64,000 bases of DNA, from assembly GCF_004006175.1 (NCBI RefSeq), contig NZ_CP033219.1:620001-684000 (forward strand), in the 5' to 3' direction. The position numbers and the translations under genes are program-made. This document shows positions 61,017 to 64,000 of the stretch, in pieces. The notes beneath the pieces are model-generated. The model did not search any database, had not been told where the DNA came from, and saw only the letters and a program-made list of their open reading frames with translations. Numbering within the stretch: the first letter of the stretch is position 1; each line of letters begins with the position of its first letter. The stretch is from Parasedimentitalea marina. Its GTDB lineage: Bacteria > Pseudomonadota > Alphaproteobacteria > Rhodobacterales > Rhodobacteraceae.

Positions 61017-61942
61017 CGCAGCTTGGCGGTTGCCACTTGCATGGCGGCCAGCATCGCATCACGTTTCGCGGATAGATCTGCAGGGGACACGCCGCCGGCC
61101 TCTTGTGTCACACCGGCAACCAGTTGGTCTGCCAGCGCAGGGGTCAGGTGAAGCGCGCCCAGGTCATCCCACCAGCGATTGAAGCTGTCGGAATAGCGTT
61201 CGCAGAATTCGCCTAAGCCGCCATCGCCGGCGCCCAGGTGGAACAGCATCGTCGGCCCCATGGCGGCCCATCGCAGCCCCGGACCCGCCCACATGGCGGT
61301 ATCGACATCCTCGACCGAGGCGACCCCGGTTGAGATTAAATGAATGGCCTCGCGCCACACAGCCGCCTGCAGGCGGTTGGCGACATGGCCGGGGACCTCG
61401 CGGTTGACGCGAATGGTGACCTTGCCCACGGCCCGATAGAAGTCTTCGGCGCTGGACACGACGCCCTCGGTTGTGTGGCTGTTGCCCATAACCTCGACCA
61501 GAGGGATCAGATGCGGCGGATTGAACGGGTGTCCCAGGACCAGGCGGCTTGGATCGGCCCAGCCCGCCTGCATTTCAGATAAGGTCAGACCCGAGGCCGA
61601 GGAAGCTATAATAGCGTCGCAGGCCAGGGCGTCTTCAATTTCAGCATAAAGGGCGTGTTTGATGGGCAGCTGCTCGGGGACGCTTTCCTGAATGAAACTG
61701 GCGCCGTCAACGGCGTCTTTTGCCGAGGCATGAAAGCTGATTGCGTCCGGGTTGCCGTGGTCAGTCAGCCCCAGTTGCGCCAGAATGGGCCATGACTGTT
61801 CCACATAGTCGCGTACCATTTTTTCGGCCTTGGGCGAGGGGTCAAAGACGGCGACACTGCGCCCCGAGGCCAGAAATAATGCCGACCAGCTTGCGCCGAT
61901 CACTCCGGCGCCAAGGGTGGCTGTATGTGCGAAAGTACTCAT
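61013..61942 (-). CDS. 3-Hydroxyacyl-CoA-dehydrogenase-family enzyme (L-carnitine dehydrogenase-like)
   Basis: 309 residues. NAD motif LGAGVIG (10-16), catalytic His in VLGHPFNPPHLIPLVEV, substrate-domain pattern NREVPGHVANRLQAAVWREAIHL. Short length without the CoA-binding extension and the GHPFNPPHLIPLVEV block match L-carnitine dehydrogenase, which makes 3-dehydrocarnitine. Genetic context (CdhR-like regulator, BKACE remnant, Rieske enzyme) agrees. It overlaps the upstream SDR by 1 bp (TGATG). Other 3-hydroxy-acid substrates remain possible. Confidence 0.85.
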   Translation of the reverse strand: MSTFAHTATLGAGVIGASWSALFLASGRSVAVFDPSPKAEKMVRDYVEQSWPILAQLGLTDHGNPDAISFHASAKDAVDGASFIQESVPEQLPIKHALYAEIEDALACDAIIASSASGLTLSEMQAGWADPSRLVLGHPFNPPHLIPLVEVMGNSHTTEGVVSSAEDFYRAVGKVTIRVNREVPGHVANRLQAAVWREAIHLISTGVASVEDVDTAMWAGPGLRWAAMGPTMLFHLGAGDGGLGEFCERYSDSFNRWWDDLGALHLTPALADQLVAGVTQEAGGVSPADLSAKRDAMLAAMQVATAKLR

Positions 61943-62679
61943 CAGAATAGTCCTGGATTAAGCGGCGAAGCGGCGGTCATGCCGCCGTCGATTGTAAACA
62001 GCTGCCCGGTTGCAAATGCGGCATCATCCGATGCCAGCCAGACGGCCATGGAGGCAATGTCGGCAGGTTTGCCAAAGCGGCGGGTTGCGTGCCGGGCAAG
62101 TGCATCTGCGCGCGCCTGGTCCGGATCACTGGCCAGATCAAACCCCGCATCCAGCATTCCGGTTTCGATCCAGCCGGGGCAGATCGCATTGCAGCGTATG
62201 GTGGGGCCATGGTCGACGGCAATCGAGCGGGTGAGCCCATGAACAAAGGCCTTGGATGCATTGTACAGCGCCATCGACGGATCAGCGACAGTGCCGGAAA
62301 TCGACCCGATATTGATGATCGATCCCCCGGTCGCCATCTGTGGAATTAGGCTGCGACAGACATTGAACACACCACGGGCGTTGACGCCCATCACCAGATC
62401 CCAGTCCGCATCGGTGCTGTCTACAACCGTCTTTTCGACCTGCACACCGGCGTTGTTCACCACGATGTCCAACACTCCCAAGGACTGCGCCGCCGCCGCG
62501 ACAGTCGCCGCATCGGACACATCCAGCGACAGCCACTCGGCGTTCAGGCCATCAGGTTTGGGCCCGCGCCCACAGGTCATGACCTCTGCCCCTTCGGAGG
62601 CAAAGGCATCGACGATACCACGGCCAATTCCCTGACGCCCGCCGGTGATAAACGCCCGTTTTCCTGCCAATCGTTGCAT
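61942..62679 (-). CDS. SDR-family oxidoreductase
   Basis: About 245 residues. TGGRQGIG cofactor motif (12-19), NNAGVQVEKTV, catalytic YNASK, and terminus LFTIDGGMTA. Start at 62679 is supported by GGAGGCGG; the longer ORF to 62760 runs into the BKACE remnant. It is similar in layout (NAG-VxVEKTV) to the SDR at 62893, suggesting a local duplication. Together they may act on stereoisomers (for example D- versus L-forms) of the hydroxylated substrate of this cluster (inference). Confidence 0.87.
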   Translation of the reverse strand: MQRLAGKRAFITGGRQGIGRGIVDAFASEGAEVMTCGRGPKPDGLNAEWLSLDVSDAATVAAAAQSLGVLDIVVNNAGVQVEKTVVDSTDADWDLVMGVNARGVFNVCRSLIPQMATGGSIINIGSISGTVADPSMALYNASKAFVHGLTRSIAVDHGPTIRCNAICPGWIETGMLDAGFDLASDPDQARADALARHATRRFGKPADIASMAVWLASDDAAFATGQLFTIDGGMTAASPLNPGLF

Positions 62680-62692
62680 GGTGCCGCCTCCG

Positions 62693-62893
62693 CTAGAATC
62701 CAACCTGATCACCGCCCTTGAGCGCCAGTCGCTGTCGGGCCTCTGCAGGCGTAGCGACACTCAGCCCAAGGTTTTCAATGGCCCCGCGAATTCGACGCAT
62801 CTGTGGGCGCCCGGCGGCCAGCATTGGCACTGGCACTGATGGTGTGTGAATGCCGCCTGTTGGGGCGCAGGTGAGGATGGTGGATTTTGACAT
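62693..62893 (-). pseudogene. In-frame-deleted remnant of a BKACE (DUF849) enzyme
   Basis: 66 codons joining the extreme N-terminus of a beta-keto acid cleavage enzyme (KSTILTCAPTGGIHTPS, residues 3-19) directly to its C-terminus (RRIRGAIENLGLSVATPAEA, then RQRLALKGGDQVGF). A normal BKACE is about 300 residues, so some 230 central residues with the Zn-binding HxH and Glu are missing while frame, start and stop survive. A tandem TGGCAC TGGCAC at 62826-62837 marks the junction. BKACE would convert 3-dehydrocarnitine plus acetyl-CoA to betaine and acetoacetyl-CoA. The start overlaps the upstream SDR stop (TAATG). Confidence 0.75.
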
Positions 62894-63687
62894 TATAGTT
62901 TCATCTGTTGCACTTGTGCGGACAGCCCCCCATCCAGAACCCAGAGTTGGCCGGATGCATAACGTGCTTCGTCGGATGCAAGCCAGTTCACCAGATTTGC
63001 GATATCTTCGGGTGTTCCGTAGGTCCGCATCGGGTGCACGTCTCGCACAGCTTTTTGCAGGGTTTCGATATTGCCACCACCGGCGCCTGATCCATCGCCC
63101 TCAAAGAAGCTTTGCAGCATGGGCGTGTCGATGTAGCCGGGGCAAATCGCATTGACCCGGATGCCTTCGGGACCGTGATCACAGGCCATCGCACGGGTCA
63201 GCGCATGGACTGCACCTTTGGTGGCGCAATAGGCTGCCAAACCGGGATCGGCGATAAAACCATCGTAAGAGCCAAAATTGATAAGGCTGGCCGTGACCCC
63301 TGATTTTACCGCTTCGCGCATCAGGGGCAGGGCGTATTTGGAGGTCAGGAAGGTGCCGGTTGCGTTGACCGCAAAGCTTTGGTTCCACTCAACCAGCGAT
63401 GTCTCCTCCACGGTTTTTTCGATTTCAATACCGGCTGCATTGACCAGGATGTCCAGTTTGCCCTGTTCGGCCATCACGCGATCCATCGCGGCTATGGCGT
63501 CCGGCTCGCGCGTGACATCCAGCTTGACGAAGATACTGCCATCATCGTCATGATCTGCCAGTGATCCCTGCGGGGTCAGATCTGCGGCATAGACTGTCGC
63601 ACCTTCCGTCAGGAACCGGCTGACAATCGCCCGCCCGATGCCACCTCGGCCACCTGTCACCAAGGCGATTTTACCTTCAAGTCTCAT
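62893..63687 (-). CDS. SDR-family oxidoreductase
   Basis: About 264 residues. TGGRGGIG (11-18), NAAGIEIEKTVEE, catalytic YCATK and terminus LWVLDGGLSAQ. It has an insert of about 15 residues (FFEGDGSGAGGGNIETLQ) before the C-terminal part, as in some carnitine/betaine-linked SDRs. Start at 63687 uses GGAGACC and overlaps the Rieske gene stop by 11 bp. It is followed by the BKACE remnant with a 1-bp overlap, so the whole set is one transcript running leftward from beyond the window. Confidence 0.88.
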   Translation of the reverse strand: MRLEGKIALVTGGRGGIGRAIVSRFLTEGATVYAADLTPQGSLADHDDDGSIFVKLDVTREPDAIAAMDRVMAEQGKLDILVNAAGIEIEKTVEETSLVEWNQSFAVNATGTFLTSKYALPLMREAVKSGVTASLINFGSYDGFIADPGLAAYCATKGAVHALTRAMACDHGPEGIRVNAICPGYIDTPMLQSFFEGDGSGAGGGNIETLQKAVRDVHPMRTYGTPEDIANLVNWLASDEARYASGQLWVLDGGLSAQVQQMKL

Positions 63688-64000
63688 CACGGTCTCCGTT
63701 CTGTGGGGTCTTGGTATAGGCATCCAGCACCAATCCGTGGAAGTGGTGTACGGCGTGTTCTGATTTTCCCGATCCTTCGGGGTCATTGACAATGCGGCCC
63801 TGGGTGAAGGCAGGCGTGTTCATGCCGCGCTGCACGCTTTCGACCAGCCCAATATCCTCCACCTGCAAAACCTCATCCAGATAGCGGATCGCGTCCAGTT
63901 CGGTTGCGTCGGGTTCAGGGGTTTCAAGGTAGAAATCGTAGGTTTCCAAGGTGCGGTCCGGACCGATGGGGATGATATTCAGCACGATCATGCTGGACCG
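63677..64000 (-). CDS. Rieske non-heme iron oxygenase, C-terminal part (partial)
   Basis: Only the last 107 residues lie in the window; the frame is open through the right edge (codons continue beyond the ATG at 63991). The piece has RTLETYDFYLETPE and the closing GMNTPAF with SEHAVHHFHGLVLDAY, the pattern of the catalytic-domain end of CntA/GbcA/stachydrine-type Rieske oxygenase alpha subunits that remove methyl groups or cleave quaternary ammonium compounds. The Rieske cluster and iron ligands are off the window. It heads the carnitine-like operon. Confidence 0.78.
   Translation of the reverse strand, partial: RSSMIVLNIIPIGPDRTLETYDFYLETPEPDATELDAIRYLDEVLQVEDIGLVESVQRGMNTPAFTQGRIVNDPEGSGKSEHAVHHFHGLVLDAYTKTPQNGDRDET

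Noticed and set aside
1..64000. CRISPR arrays, rRNA, tRNA genes and prophage
   Set aside because: No regularly spaced direct repeats, no tRNA cloverleaf with full arms, no rRNA-like stretches and no phage structural genes were seen on reading; the tRNA-like end before rtcB lacks D and anticodon arms in the right order.

Overview
The window looks like a chromosomal segment of a marine Rhodobacteraceae (Roseobacter-group) alphaproteobacterium. The reasons are a Paracoccus-type sox thiosulfate-oxidation cluster with soxCD, an Alphaproteobacterial ALAS-type hemA, many ABC/TRAP uptake operons with paired catabolic enzymes, and uniformly moderately high-GC, tightly overlapped operons. This assignment is inferred from gene content; no rRNA or tRNA gene was seen. 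Almost all of the window is coding.

Left part, 1-15328 (mostly minus strand): a short operon (polytopic membrane protein, alpha/beta hydrolase, RraA-like protein) sits behind two identical 13-bp palindromes. It is followed by a long catabolic operon that runs leftward from 14163: a complete sugar-type ABC transporter, four SnoaL/NTF2-like proteins (one of them divergent at 14324), a HisD/HpsN-family dehydrogenase, an SDR, a bicupin and a LacI regulator. Two LacI-type palindromes lie in the divergent promoter. The substrate cannot be read from sequence.

15384-23272: a quinone-oxidoreductase-like enzyme, then a dppABCDF-type peptide/opine ABC transporter with a LysR regulator (plus strand).

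23311-29065: an RNA-repair pair, rtcB (minus) and its CARF/AAA+ activator rtcR (plus). The rtcB leader folds on paper into three consecutive hairpins, the last having an 11-bp stem followed by ACCA. Downstream are a DUF900-type hydrolase and a lipoprotein metallo-hydrolase.

29118-43593: the sox region. soxS-soxR-(soxT-like transporter) run left; soxV runs right; a second soxT-like transporter runs left from a shared promoter with soxXYZABCD, a DUF302 protein and hemA. Two periplasmic beta-lactamase-fold proteins, one with a degraded metal site, run convergently and end at a strong bidirectional terminator. ATTC-N8-GAAT boxes, the reported motif for SoxR/SqrR/BigR repressors, occur in front of soxX and in front of the metallo-hydrolase pair.

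43877-51414: Gfo/Idh oxidoreductase and GntR (minus) diverge from an LLM monooxygenase, aldo-keto reductase, flavin reductase and TRAP transporter operon. The enzyme trio matches the composition of the sulfoquinovose monooxygenase (Smo) pathway. Sulfite released by such a pathway could be oxidised by the neighbouring Sox system.

51500-64000: Sel1 protein, a diheme peroxidase gene with a probable +1 frameshift near its start, an RND efflux pair with MarR regulator and duplicated operator, an MFS transporter, and a carnitine-like catabolic cluster (GlxA/CdhR-type regulator, carnitine-dehydrogenase-like enzyme, two SDRs, the in-frame-deleted remnant of a BKACE enzyme, and the 3' end of a Rieske oxygenase that leaves the window).
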